The notes under the pieces: model-generated | What the model saw: the letters and a program-made list of their open reading frames with translations, nothing else | Databases searched by the model: none | Told to the model about the DNA's origin: nothing | Part shown: positions 10,691-22,029 of the stretch, piece by piece | Numbering within the stretch: the first letter of the stretch is position 1 | Layout of the letters: every line of letters starts with the position of its first letter | Translations under genes and position numbers: made by a program | Origin: Orobanche coerulescens | Lineage: Eukaryota; Streptophyta; Magnoliopsida; Lamiales; Orobanchaceae | Assembly: GCA_033398695.1 (NCBI GenBank) | Contig: CM065802.1 | Coordinates: forward strand, 153,002,096-153,066,095 | Reading direction: 5' to 3' | DNA: 64,000 bases

Positions 10691-13057
10691 ATAAGTTTCG
10701 TCCTCGAAACTTGCAATCCATCATAGAAAACAAATAAACTGCTCAGCCAAAATATTCCGAAACCATCACGACAACGATCAATCATCATTATTACCGAATA
10801 ACCAAAATAGCATACTTACATATGCGCCAAGTCGACGATATCCTGAGATACTAGCAAGTGACTTCACTGTAAAGCCTCAACACGCTTATAATAACAATTC
10901 CATAAGTCCCAACCAAATATATCATCTTCGGATGAAACAATCTGCCCGAATCAAATCATGTCTGCCTGATTACATAATCAGGTCTCAATTTCGATAAAAC
11001 GAATAATATCCGATGTATCTGTGAAACAACTGCTCAATACAATGGCAACGAATCCCGAAACATCGATAGACAATCTGAACGCTTAGATGATCCCCAACAA
11101 TGATCAACAATCAACCGAATTTATCATCGACATGATAAATTCCAATCTGACCAACCAGAGGTCAAAACACAATCGAGAATATCATCAACGTGATAAACTC
11201 CAATACGACCAACGAACGATCAACGAAAATCGAGAATACCTTCACACGGTAAACTCCAACACGATCAATATAGAACCACAGAAACCGATATATGAGCGAA
11301 TAAAGTTCACAAAATGACACACCAATCACATACCGACGAACATATCCAGTCATATGTGGAGTGGGAATGACCACTCAATATCCAAAGCAACCAGCATGGG
11401 GTCACCATCCCCAAATTTACACTTACAAAGAAATCATTCAAAGATCACTATGGTAAAATCGCGCTACTACCGTACCAATGGAATCACATAGCACATATGT
11501 CCCGGTTTCACAAAATCCCAAGTTTCCAAAATAATATTATGTGCATGAATCTACAACACGCAACATATTTCTCTTATCCGATAATTCAACCGATCATCCC
11601 TGGATAACCAAACTACTATACTGAATTTCGAATCTCTTTTTATCGTACCATACTGATGAAGTATCCGATTCAAGAGTCTCGCTCAGAACTTCACCACGAT
11701 ATGCATTATGCACTAAATGCGTATGCATATCGATCATATTTTCAAAACCAGTTTGAAATCATATAGTCTTGTCAAAAGACAAATTTTCGAAAATTCTTCC
11801 AAGAGTTTGAAAACTCAAAACATAAATTTTCGTAAGACCACGAAATCAATTTTAAAAATTAAATCGGCTCGCTGGTGCCAAGTTATCGATAAAAATTCTT
11901 TTCGAATACACACGATTAAATAAAATGGAATTTATGCAAATGCTTGTCCATATCTATACTCCGTATATCAATTTGGCTCGTCACCAAATTCACTGATATT
12001 CCATCGGAAAACCACACGATGAAATTCCAAAATCTCAAAATATAGGCTCTGATAAAAACTCCTCCTCCACATACTACTCGCAACGTCAATCCTTAATCCA
12101 TCCTGGATCACCTCAAATATGATATGACAAAACATTGAAACAAATCAACAAATCAAACACAGCGAAAGACTTCCCGAGAAGTTCCATTTGAACAAGTAAA
12201 CCAAAGCCTCGAAAGGCGGAAATAACATAGGTAAACGATTGGTAAAGTGTTTTACGAATCTCAGGAGTTTTAGAAAACAAGAAAAAGCCTTTTGAAACAT
12301 TAGGGTCTCAGCCCGTATCTCATTCCATATTACAAGAAGTTTCAAAAGTAGAAAACTCTTTTCGGCCCCAAGTCCTGAGTTATAAAACCATTTCAAAATT
12401 GATTGGGTCTCGGCCCAAAATCATTTTCCGTAAAACATCCGTAAGACATTCATTTTGAAAAGTATCATTTTCAAATGTTCAAAAATAGTTCATATACCTC
12501 AAATGAACTAACATGACTACATGTTCTTCTCAACAATCCACGGTCCTTTTCCCGATTACACAACTCCGTTTCCAAAATCTAACTGACATAATGATTTCCG
12601 AAATCATAATTTCTCAAGATCATCAATCCTATCTCACTCTGTCATCTCATACTGTGAAGCATAATATCTTTCTGAATCTCAAAACATATCAACTTAGAAC
12701 GGCAATAAATCTCAATGAAATCCAAAATCCAAATACTTACAGATCGTGAAGCCGATGATTCCCCGTGATACTGGCACATGTCTCGACTCAAGAAAATACT
12801 CGACATAGATATTTTCAAAACACGCATTTTGCAAAAATTAGTTCAACTCGAGAACACGACACATTTCTATCCGAAGAAATACGTTAGTACCATTTATAAA
12901 AGTTTATAACAAGCCCAGTACTATACTGGCAAATCCCATAACACACGACCTGAGTGAACAACAAAACTCACGGCTCTAATACTTGTCAATCGACAACTCG
13001 AATGACGCGACAAAAACACGACCCAACTCGACCCGATTGCCTAGGTTTTCTCAACCT
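10691..13057 (-). mobile_element. Internal region of element B, no recognisable coding
   Basis: Read on the minus strand from the primer site, the longest ORFs are 60-85 codons (12827-12642, 12396-12145, 11374-11162) and show no CCHC knuckle, DSG, integrase or RT motif. The plus strand also has only short ORFs. Blocks near both ends resemble 53339-53850 of compound element C, notably a CCCCGTGATACTGGCA-type stretch near 12760 with a related version near 53485. Confidence 0.75.
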
Positions 13058-13071
13058 AAGCTCTGATACCA
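13058..13071 (-). other. Primer binding site of element B
   Basis: The minus strand reads TGGTATCAGAGCTT, five bases after the 5' LTR ends at 13077. It is complementary to the 3' end of initiator tRNA-Met, the usual primer of plant LTR retrotransposons, and fixes the minus orientation. Confidence 0.92.
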
Positions 13072-13076
13072 TATTC

Positions 13077-16000
13077 TGTAACACCCCCAGATTTAACTGG
13101 GAATATTACAGCGCCGTGGGCCCCGAGATGGAACCCACAAGGCTGAAGGAAATTTTCGCAAACATTAACAAATGCCCAAGAGGCCAACGACGGTACTATC
13201 TTTAAAAATTCACAAAGACTTATAAAATCCATTTATCGAAAATTGTCGTAAAAACTCATTTGAAATCGCAAGGCCAAACTGCCGACACTCAACAATTTAG
13301 AAAACGATTTCCAAAGTAATCTCAGTTACCAGATACCGAAAGAACATTTCAAAATACTCACGCAGCGGAAAAAGACCAACCATAAAGATACTCTAGCAGC
13401 GGAATACAAGAACCAATCAAGAAACTCAATGCACAAAACATGTCCTAGCCAGTATCCTCCGGAAAGCTCATCTCTTCACGACCGCTACAAGCTCGATACT
13501 CCAAGAACCTAAAAAGAAATCCCACGACGAGGTCAGCCATAATATCCAACAATGATAACCGTCACATCACATTAATAATTACATACCAATGAGAATACAA
13601 CATAAGAATACGACCAATGTAAACTTATCGTCATAACCTTACCAAAATTCACATCTCGCACAGTACCCAAGGTTCTCAAAACACCATCATAACTCACTGT
13701 TACGAAATCTACTAACTCTGTCCAATCCAAATCCGTTGGGTAACATCATCACATCTCGACACGAAAACCAATTGCCCATCAAAGACAAATACCAAGGGAA
13801 ATACGGAACATACCTCAAGATGCACAATCTCATGATACTCATGTCAGTCTAATCCGAGATCAGATCAAAGCAACATACGAACACGGTCCTAACACAAGAC
13901 CTAAAAATGCATACTCATGTGACAACGTCAATATGATCACAACAATAACAATGATGTATACTTAATGGAAATCCAACGATCCAGCGCCCTTGGCATAGAT
14001 CCCCTTGATGATCCTATCAGATCATCATAAAGTAGATAACCAACAATACAAATATGAACAACAACACATGATAAAATCAATGATGCGAATTCACAAGATT
14101 CCATCAACACAATATTGGTAATCTAACGATCCAGCGCCCTCAGCATAGATCCCCATGATGATCCCGTCGAACCAACGCATGGTGGAAAACCTGTCCAACG
14201 ATTCAGCGCCCTCAGCATAGATCCCCATGATGATCCCGTCGAACCAACGCATGGTGGACATCCGATCCAGCGCCCTCAGCATAGATCCTCATGATCCCTT
14301 CGGATAATTCACAACATAACAATGCAATTATGCCTACACATATGCAAATCAATATGTTCATCAACATAAACAACATATGAATCAAAACATGAACGACACT
14401 ATGATGACACAACTAGGATGACCTCATGTTCAGCAACATGAATGACAACCTGCAAGATCAAATCACTAACACTAACGGAATCGATATAAGATACTTGCCC
14501 AAGCCCTTCGGGAGAAATCTCGATATCAAACCATCACCGACGATTATCCGCAATGCTCGGCGATCCAAACATACCATGGACTACAGATACTCATATCCTC
14601 GTCTTTACCATAATGTAACCTCGATACCCGAATATGCCAATAACCAAAATGAGTCATAACCTTACGATTTAACTCCTAGAATCGGAAAGACAACACATAA
14701 TCCAAATCTCCAGAATTTGCAGTAATAATCATTACTATATGCATTATAAATGAAATGAAACTGAAACCATTTATTAAAAATTATAACTGAGCAAGTAATA
14801 ACTTGCCTCGATACCGATACCACGAAGCTGCTACCGAACACATTGCCTTTGTCTACGAGCTCCTCAGCCCCGATCAAAAGCAACACAACGGACATACTCG
14901 AACACGACCGCAACATCCGGTTATAATCACCGATCAATAATCTCAACCTATCGAAGTAATCAAATAACACATATCCGATAACAATTAGAAACCGACAAAA
15001 CTAACCAATCGAGCTCAACGGTTCAACAAAACCTCCAATAAACGCAGTCAGAACAAATCAAATCAAACCATCACGAATTCATAATCACAACACAAAAATA
15101 CTGCACTGTCTGCCTACTTAGCGCACGTTTAACGCATAACGTAGCGTGCGCTAAGTTGCTTCCGTTAGCGTGCGCTAGCCAGTAAGCTTAGCGTGCGCTA
15201 ATGCTGTACATTGGCATGCATTCCAAGCATCGACTAACATCTTGCGACTACGAATCCGAATGAAGGGAGACATAAATCTCCATATCTCTAGAGGATAAAT
15301 GACACCATAACTATCACAAGGATCATATCAATGTCCATATATCAATAACACATCAACAATCAAACCGACTCGATAACAAGTATAATATCATACTCAATCT
15401 GGAATTCAACCTAGTATCATGATTCATCTCATCTAAATCGACCAATATAATTACCAAGATTCAGAAATCCATCTTAGATCGGGTTAAATGAATCAACATC
15501 CTTATAGTATGAAGAATCTTAACTAACATCCGAAACTCTTATCAAAATTCCATTGAATCTCATATAACATCATAATCTGATTATCCAACATGCTCCTCAC
15601 ATGTAATCATCCAAGAAAAATGAACCACCATCAAGAGGATACGAAAATTACCTGGATTGGATGAACCAAGAATAAGAACACTTGACTCCATTCCAAGAAT
15701 CATGAATAACTTGAAGAACAAGGCTTGAATCCATGCTCTCCATCTTAATCTTGTTAAAGATCATCATCTCACCGTGTTTCGGAACCTCAAGAACCTCCCA
15801 AAGCTCTCTCTATCGATTGAAGGAGAAAGAATGGACTAAATGCATTTCAAAACTTGTCTGTCCCCTTATATGGAATACATTACTAGCGTGCGCTAAACCT
15901 TATGTTTAGCGTGCGCAACAGCCTTAGCGTGCGCTAACTGACTTTGTTAGCGTGCGCTATTGCAGTCCAGAGGCTACTGTCTGGCTTCGTACATGTGCTT

Positions 16001-16648
16001 ATGTACGTAATGCCCATGCATTAGCGTACGTAACTTACACTGTCTAGCATACGCAAGTCCTTACATTTAGCGTGCGCTAATACCAGTTGACTTGCTACAG
16101 TCTACACCTACCACAAAGATGCTCGTGACCCCACATGCCGAAGGCAACCAATAAAGCCAAGATTCCCTATTGACTGATATACAGTTAGCGTGCGCTAATC
16201 AACATGCATTAGCGTGCGCTAACACTACATTACAACATCCGTTGACTTATCAGAACGTGCGCCGAAAGTGGCCAGGTCTATGCGTAGATTCCTCCCGATC
16301 GGACTGCATTAGCGTGCGTTATCTTATATCCGTACCGTGCGCTAAACCTGCACGATAGCGTGCGCTATTCATGATTATTAGCGTGCGCTAATAATGTTAC
16401 ACTTAGCCATTTCAGCTATTCTTGTCCAACTTCTCGACATACCAAATACGAACATACGGCATACCAAATATACATTACTCAACACATTATATCCTCAAAT
16501 ACAATTGTCGACCAAATACGACAATTATACCAATACTGACATCCCAGTCCTTCATTTATTTTATCCATACTGTACAGATTCCACGCTGTACAACATAACT
16601 CGGATAAAATAACATTAAACAATAGTAGTAGAAATTTCAGATATTACA
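13077..16648 (-). repeat. 5' LTR of element B
   Basis: Same layout as the 3' LTR: LTR start at 16648, TAGCG array from about 16395 down to 15889, TATA CCATATAAGG (15864-15873), downstream palindrome cluster about 15117-15205, minisatellite about 13980-14295, and the terminal block with GGGGGTGTTACA at 13077. Confidence 0.92.
15889..16395 (-). promoter_or_regulatory. TAGCG palindrome array, U3 of B 5' LTR
   Basis: Same array as in the 3' LTR, lying between the LTR start and the TATA. Two of the best copies (about 16368 and 16379 onward) are perfect TAGCGTGCGCTA. As the 5' LTR copy, this array would drive full-length transcription if active. Confidence 0.8.
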
Positions 16649-18008
16649 CTTATAACATTCACGTTTGGTCTTTATCGCTTGCTTAACTTCATCATTCCAC
16701 CAAGATGTGTCCTTACTTGATGGTCTGTTTCCTTTAGATTCTCCTAGGACTTCTTTTGCAACTTCCTTTATGTTATGCTCCAACAAGTTCCACATCGAAT
16801 CTATATCCATCTCCGTGCAATCAGACCAAATACCACTATCAGCAATCTTAGTCACAAAAGTATGTCGACTCTCCCCTTGGAGCTTCCACCACTTAATTCG
16901 AGGGTCAACTTGTGGTCTACTCTTTCTTAAGTACCTCTTACCTCGAAAGTCAAGCACCATAACCCTATGCTGTGTTGCAGCACTCTCACCGGGTATCACC
17001 TTGCAATTAGTAAAACTTTTCCTCCAAACATTCCTTACTAAAAAGAAATCAATCTGACTTGCATTACCTCCGTTTCTATATGTCACCAAATGAGAGTCCC
17101 TTTTCTCGAACCAAGTGTTCATAATACCCAAATCATGAGCTAATACGAAATCCAATATACATTTCCTGCTTCATTCCTTTCCCCAAAACCAAAGCCACCA
17201 TGAATGCTCTTAAATCCATCTCTGCTAACACCGACATGCCCATTGAGGTCACCACCAATGATCAATTTCTCACCCATAGGAATTCGTCGACAACCTCTTC
17301 CAAATCTTCCCAAAATTCTTGTTTTATCGATGCATCCAATCCTACTTATGGTGCATAAGCACTTATGATAGTTAGAAACTCATCCCCTATCACAAGCTTA
17401 ATACTCATTATTCTATCGCTCTTTCTTGACACTTCCACCACATCATCAATGAATTCTTTATCAATGACGATACCCACTCCACATCTACTTCTATCCTTTC
17501 CAGAGTACCAAAGCTTGTAACCCCAAGGAGCTAACACTCTTGCCTTCTCGCCAACCCACTTAGTCTCTTGTAGACACATTATGTGAATCCTCCTCCTTTT
17601 CATAACCTCCCCCACTTCTGCTGATCTCCCCGTCAAAGAGCCAACGTTCCAAGTTCCAAACGGAACCTTACTACCCTTACTAGCCGCATGAACTAACTTC
17701 TCTGTCTGTCCCCGTCCACGCTGCAAGGATTCTTGCACATTTGACACCACACCCATACTTCGAGGTGGCGCGCCGCTTCCGGGTGACGACCTAGCAACCC
17801 TTGCATATTTTCCACTACACCCGGGCCTATGAAGTGTAGCGTATCCTTGCTCATTTGACACCACCCTCAGATGTAAAGGTGGCGCGCCACTTCTGGGCAA
17901 CGACCTAGCAACCCTCGCATAATTATCACTGCACCCGGGCCTATGAAATGCGGCGCGTCGCTTCTGAGTAGACGCCCCAATGATTTTCAAATTTTGATTC
18001 ATGTCCAT
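16649..18008 (-). pseudogene. RTE LINE endonuclease region (broken)
   Basis: Minus-strand ORF 18008-17346 carries the start of an exonuclease-endonuclease-phosphatase domain: the Asn of TWNVGSL and the metal-binding Glu of CLQETKW. It ends at a TAA within SAYAP where relatives continue. The domain resumes in 17155-16654 (SQIDFFLVR, then TQHRVMVLD with the catalytic Asp/His region). It is cut at 16648 by element B and continues in the RT part at 7104. The N-terminal part contains two similar repeats around SGAPPLHLRVVSN and SGAPPRSMGVVSN. Confidence 0.88.
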
Positions 18009-18118
18009 GGGATGTGACGAGTTTTACGCTGGCTGCCACTAACCTACCGCAACCCTCCTATTTTATTCGGGCTTGGGACCGGCAATGGATGTCAAGAAGA
18101 CACCCACAGACAGAGTTT

Positions 18119-18134
18119 CTTTATATATATAAGT
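18119..18134. repeat. Target site duplication of the RTE LINE (right)
   Basis: CTTTATATATATAAGT, matching 1017-1030 with one TA unit more. Element X sequence resumes directly after it. Confidence 0.8.
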
Positions 18135-18248
18135 ATTTTTCTTTATTTGTGTGTGTTTTATTAATTTATGTGCTATTTTTATTTTTACATTGAGTGTGAA
18201 TAATAAAGAGTCTTGCTTGGGACTAGCAAGAATTCAAGTTTGAGGGTG
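18135..18248 (+). mobile_element. Family X internal 3' end and polypurine tract
   Basis: Continues the interrupted X sequence. It matches the reverse complement of about 63753-63870, including AATAATAAAGAGTCTTGCT. It ends in the purine-rich stretch TTTGAGGGTG just before the LTR, corresponding to TTTGGGGGTG in copy 2. Confidence 0.8.
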
Positions 18249-18635
18249 TGATAAGTGTCAGTTTTATACACTTATCCGTGATTGATATTGATATAATTCA
18301 CCCATAATTATGAGCTAGTCTACTCATTTTTGTTTTAAATTAATTAGTTTTTAATAATTTTATTTTTATAGGATGAGGATGTAAATTTAGCCTTAATCGG
18401 ATTGATTTACTGATTAACTCAAGAAATAACATGTTTATAAAATATTCTCTATGTTGAGTTTTATGTATTCATGTTGTAGAGCTTTACGAGATGAGTTCAG
18501 AAGTCTTTCCGAATTCAAAATCAGAGTTGTATATCAAAAGTTATCATCCGAAGAAGATTTGGGGCGAAAACGCAAAAGTCTAAGAATTCTGGGCTGAAAA
18601 TGAAGTCTGAAATTCCATACGGGCATACAAATAAA

Positions 18636-18764
18636 GTTACGGCCGTAACTCACACAGCAACTAATGTGCAAAAAGCCGAAGCCAAGTTACGGCCGTAACA
18701 CCAAAGCTTACGGCCATAAGTCCTCCATGTTACGGCCGTAACATCTGAAAGTTACGGCCGTAAC
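18636..18764 (+). promoter_or_regulatory. GTTACGGCCGTAAC palindrome array in LTR X copy 1
   Basis: Perfect 14 bp palindromes at 18636-18649, 18686-18699, 18729-18742 and 18751-18764, and a variant CTTACGGCCATAAG at 18707-18720. The last four centres are 21, 22 and 22 bp apart. The array ends about 120 bp before the TATA. Confidence 0.85.
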
Positions 18765-18882
18765 TCTTACCAGATGGATGATCATTTTTAAATCTTTTAT
18801 ACTTTGGTCTATTGATGGCTGGCCTTGATCCGATCTAATGTAATAATGCTAGAGTTTTAGAGCTATTAGATGACTTTAGGTG

Positions 18883-18890
18883 TATAAATA
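18883..18890 (+). promoter_or_regulatory. TATA box of LTR X copy 1
   Basis: TATAAATA in the context GTGTATAAATAGACC. The same context occurs on the minus strand at 63167-63174 in copy 2. Confidence 0.7.
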
Positions 18891-19878
18891 GACCTCTTAG
18901 ATCCATCATTAAAGATCATTCATCTTATTATTTTCTCATTTTGTAATATTTTTTTCTTTGTGTGAAAAACACACTTGTGTTCTTGAGAGAGTGTATGTAA
19001 TAGTGGTTTAGCTTATGTTGTTGAGGGAGTTTATTGCTTCTTTCTCCTTTATCTACTAAGGGAGTTAGGATCAATTCTTTACCTTTTTCAACTAATAATC
19101 ACCACTCAAGCTTGTAATATGTTGAATAAACCCTTTATGAGCTAAGTTATCCTTAGTTAGGATTATAAACAAGGTTTGTCATATTATTTAAGTTTGTATA
19201 AAGATCTATTATGGATTACTTATTATTGTGTGTGATTTTCATTGTTTTAACAATCTTTATTTAATTGGCCAATAAATGATGATATTTATGTTCTTCATAT
19301 GTTTCGAAAGAAAATATATTGATTAGATCAAATGATCTTCACTCTAAGTTGTTCTAGGGGATAGAAATATACCTCTAGACCTTAGATGGTTCTTTATATT
19401 ATTTTCATAAAACCTAATGCTATGTATTGGAGCCAATCAACATAGAAATATAGTGGATTGATTCAATATATAAGGGGCGTTTTGACATTCGAAAGAGGAA
19501 CCGTCTTTTTAAGGAAAATTGAATCAACACAACATAATAAGTAAATACATCTTACGATCTCCTATACATTTTCTATAACTAATGATGAACTAAGTTTGTA
19601 ATCCAACTATTTCATTTCACCTTTTATTAATCTATTATTAGTGCAATCTTTCATTTCCTTAAATTTTAGAACTATTATTGCATCCCTGCAATTGTCAAAT
19701 CAAACTCTTAAATTATGTGTGTTCCACTCATTTAAATCTCTATAACAAATAGATAAATAGTGTAAAATTCAATATATAACCTAACTTCCTCGTGGGATCG
19801 ATAAGCCGGACTCAAAAAGTCCACTTACTACTTGATACGATGTCGTGCACTTGCGATAGTTACACAAAAGACGTGTCA

Positions 19879-20330
19879 ATGATCACCATGTTTCAGATGA
19901 TGTTGGGTTACGTCAAGGCATAGCTGTTATCATGTTGGACACTATGATAATCTCAGGTTCAAGGATTTATTGACATACTATTATATTGAGATTCACTCGT
20001 GACATTTCCATGCAGTGATCTCAATGCGGGTCTGTCTAGTACTAGTTCTCCAACCAATACCCATAAGATTGATCCGTACCATACGTATAATCATCTGATG
20101 ATTATCAACCAAACTTATACTAGTATATTAATCACTTGAGTCTCTACTCAACGCGATTGTACCAAGGACATTTGAATAATCTTATTATTCATGAATAACT
20201 ATTATTCGATTATTATAATATTAAAACATGCACACATTATAATAATCAACGAGAAATATCAAATAACTTTATTTAAATGTGACAATTACAAATCTTGGCA
20301 CATCGAATGTCCTATGACACTATTCCAACA
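19879..20330 (-). repeat. Partial copia-like LTR, cut by element X
   Basis: On the minus strand a TGTTGGAATAGTGTC start at 20330 leads into AT-rich LTR-like DNA, which ends where LTR X begins at 19878. The ORF at 20838-20377 stops about 47 bp upstream, so this reads as the beginning of a 3' LTR. The far end was lost when X inserted or recombined here. Confidence 0.55.
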
Positions 20331-20376
20331 CCAACAACCATGTAGCCCTTTGCTCCTTGACCTGGCCCAGGTTCGG

Positions 20377-20838
20377 CTAATCACCTGATATCTTGTGCAA
20401 CACTGGCATCAAGTATTGCCTCCATCTTTTTTTTCCTTTCATGTCTCCACCTTCTGCTAGCTTCCCGGGCTTTTCCACTATTTTGGTAGAATCAAGCTCG
20501 ATAACTATGTCATGGATATCTCGAATAATTTCCATTGACTCAGTTTGCTTGTCTTGTATATCTTTCACCAAGGCGACAAGTTCTGCGACCACTGTACTTA
20601 GATCATCGATCTTTTGATCATTACTGCTAAGGTTGTCTCTTGTGTACTCCAGCGCGGCGATGGTGTTGGCTTCAACAACACCGATCTTTTCTTGCTCTTT
20701 CTTCAAAACCCATGCCTGGTGTTCTTGGAACTGATGAACGGCTTTGTCGATAACATCCGGGAGAAGTCTGAATGTGTCTTTGACATCTAACGCTACCCTT
20801 CTCATTCCAGTGAACTCATCCAAGGCGGTGCCTCTCAT
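20377..20838 (-). pseudogene. Retroelement accessory ORF, C-terminal coiled coil
   Basis: 153-codon minus-strand frame from MRGTALDEF to KISGD. It is rich in charged and aliphatic residues with heptad-like spacing (DDLSTVVAELVALVKDIQDK), suggesting a coiled coil. No catalytic motif was seen. Its position just before an LTR, together with acidic and Pro/Ser-rich sequence upstream (21323-20919), resembles the extra ORF downstream of pol in some plant LTR elements, and in the copia at 46272-48660 here. Start codon and true length are uncertain because the frame is broken upstream. Confidence 0.5.
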
Positions 20839-22000
20839 CTAGTCTTGTTCTTTTCCTACGTCATATAAGGCTTTGAAAGCATTCTGTAGAAAGATTATTT
20901 GACATCGATGGCTTGCAGCTAGGTGATTTTTGCTTCGGTGTGAGGAGAGTTGGGATGGGCAAGTGGAGTGCATGAGGTTTCTCCTTCCTGGATGATGACC
21001 ATGTTATGTTTTGGCTTTTGCGGGCTGTCACTGGGAAGGAAGTCCTCATCTGGTTCAGATACATCAGAACCTATAGGGATAGGAGGTACTACCTGTTCTG
21101 GGACATGAGCCTCTGTTGACTCAGTCGGAGACAGAAGGGACTGATTCCTCCGTCCTCTGGTCGACTTCTGTAGCCTATTGAATAGGAGGGACTGAATCGT
21201 CCTGCTGGCTCTCAGCTGTTTCCATTTCCTTAGGAGGGACTGATTCCTCGTGTTGGATGGTGGGGGCTGCTTCTGCTTCAGTCGGAGGAACTGTATCCTC
21301 CGGATGCTAGGCAGATGTGGCAAGATTATCGGTTACAAGAGGGAATGATTCCTCCTATTGGCTGGTAGCTTCGACAACTTTGTCTTTCTGAGTGCGGGAC
21401 TTGGGCTTTTCAAATGATTACCTTGACGTCCCCTGTCAGTGGGTGGCCTGAATCGTGACATACTTTTCCTTATGAGCCTCCTCATGTCTCATCTGCAATC
21501 CTATCTACATGGACTCATCATCGCCATCAGAATCAGTATCAGAGTGGTGGCTTGATATCTGAGTTCCTTTATGAGAAGGTTGATTCTCTTAGTCTGGCCT
21601 TCTCCTTTTACACATAGTGTTTGACTATAAGCTCGTGGCGAAAGGGACCATCCCACCTGATTAAGACCTCGACATTATTTGTGTCTGTCACCTCCAACAT
21701 GAAAAGTACCTTGTCCTTCTAGTCTTTCCAATTGTATGGGGCGTCATAATCGGCAACCCTATAGTTCTTCTAATTTTTGAAGCACTCGATTGCAGCCTCA
21801 ACATGGACAGCAAGAACTGTCTGATTGATCACAGCCAAAAGGGCAGGGACTCCAAACATTAGAGGGTTCTAAGGCTTGGCTTGGATCCTCGACAGATATG
21901 GGAGCCTGTTGAGGGAGGGACTCCTGACATGGGTGGGGGCCCTGTTAGGAGAGGTGGATGTTGGCTCTGAAGGGCAGCTGATTCACCTACTTTTTCAAGC
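20839..22000 (-). pseudogene. Broken N-terminal part of the accessory ORF
   Basis: Minus-strand fragments in several frames: 21323-20919 with Pro/Ser-rich low-complexity sequence (IPIGSDVSEPDEDFLPSD), and an acidic stretch near 21540-21510 (DSDSDGDDES). They look like one degraded frame continuing into 20838-20377. I see no conserved domain and cannot place its start. Confidence 0.35.
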
Positions 22001-22029
22001 TTGCAGAACACTTGATGATCCGTCATAGC

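Larger units (their letters stand above)
7105..16648 (-). mobile_element. LARD-like non-autonomous LTR retrotransposon B
   Basis: Complete minus-strand element: two LTRs of 3570 bp (7105-10674) and 3572 bp (13077-16648) around a 2402 bp internal region, flanked by CTTAT. Orientation follows from the primer site at 13058-13071 and the degraded purine tract at 10675-10690. No gag, protease, integrase or RT motif is visible in the internal region, so movement would need enzymes supplied in trans. The two LTRs are very similar with scattered substitutions, so insertion was fairly recent but not brand new. It matches the LARD class: very large LTRs with a conserved non-coding interior. Confidence 0.9.
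1031..18118 (-). mobile_element. RTE-type LINE, full length but split by two LTR insertions
   Basis: On the minus strand the element reads from 18118 (5' end, with the conserved leader about CATCCATTGCCGGTCCCAAG) through endonuclease (18008-16654) and reverse transcriptase (7104-5169) to the 3' end at 1155-1031. There the motif complementary to TTAGTCCCAAAATGATTTGG is followed by a TTG-rich tail, as in plant RTE LINEs. Without the two insertions (1156-5168 and 7105-16648) the LINE is about 3.5 kb, close to full length for RTE. A 14-16 bp target duplication flanks it. The frame is broken by stops and indels, so it is inactive. Confidence 0.9.
18249..19878 (+). repeat. 3' LTR of family X copy 1
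   Basis: About 1630 bp, beginning TGATAAGTGTCA and ending ACGTGTCA. The minus-strand copy at 62173-63752 (about 1580 bp) has the same ends. It contains five GTTACGGCCGTAAC-type palindromes (18636-18764), a TATA box (18883-18890), and a tail with ATCGATAAGCCGGACTCAAA close to the end. No coding potential was found. Confidence 0.85.

Noticed and set aside
16665..17057. 130-codon plus-strand ORF
   Set aside because: Antisense of the LINE endonuclease region.
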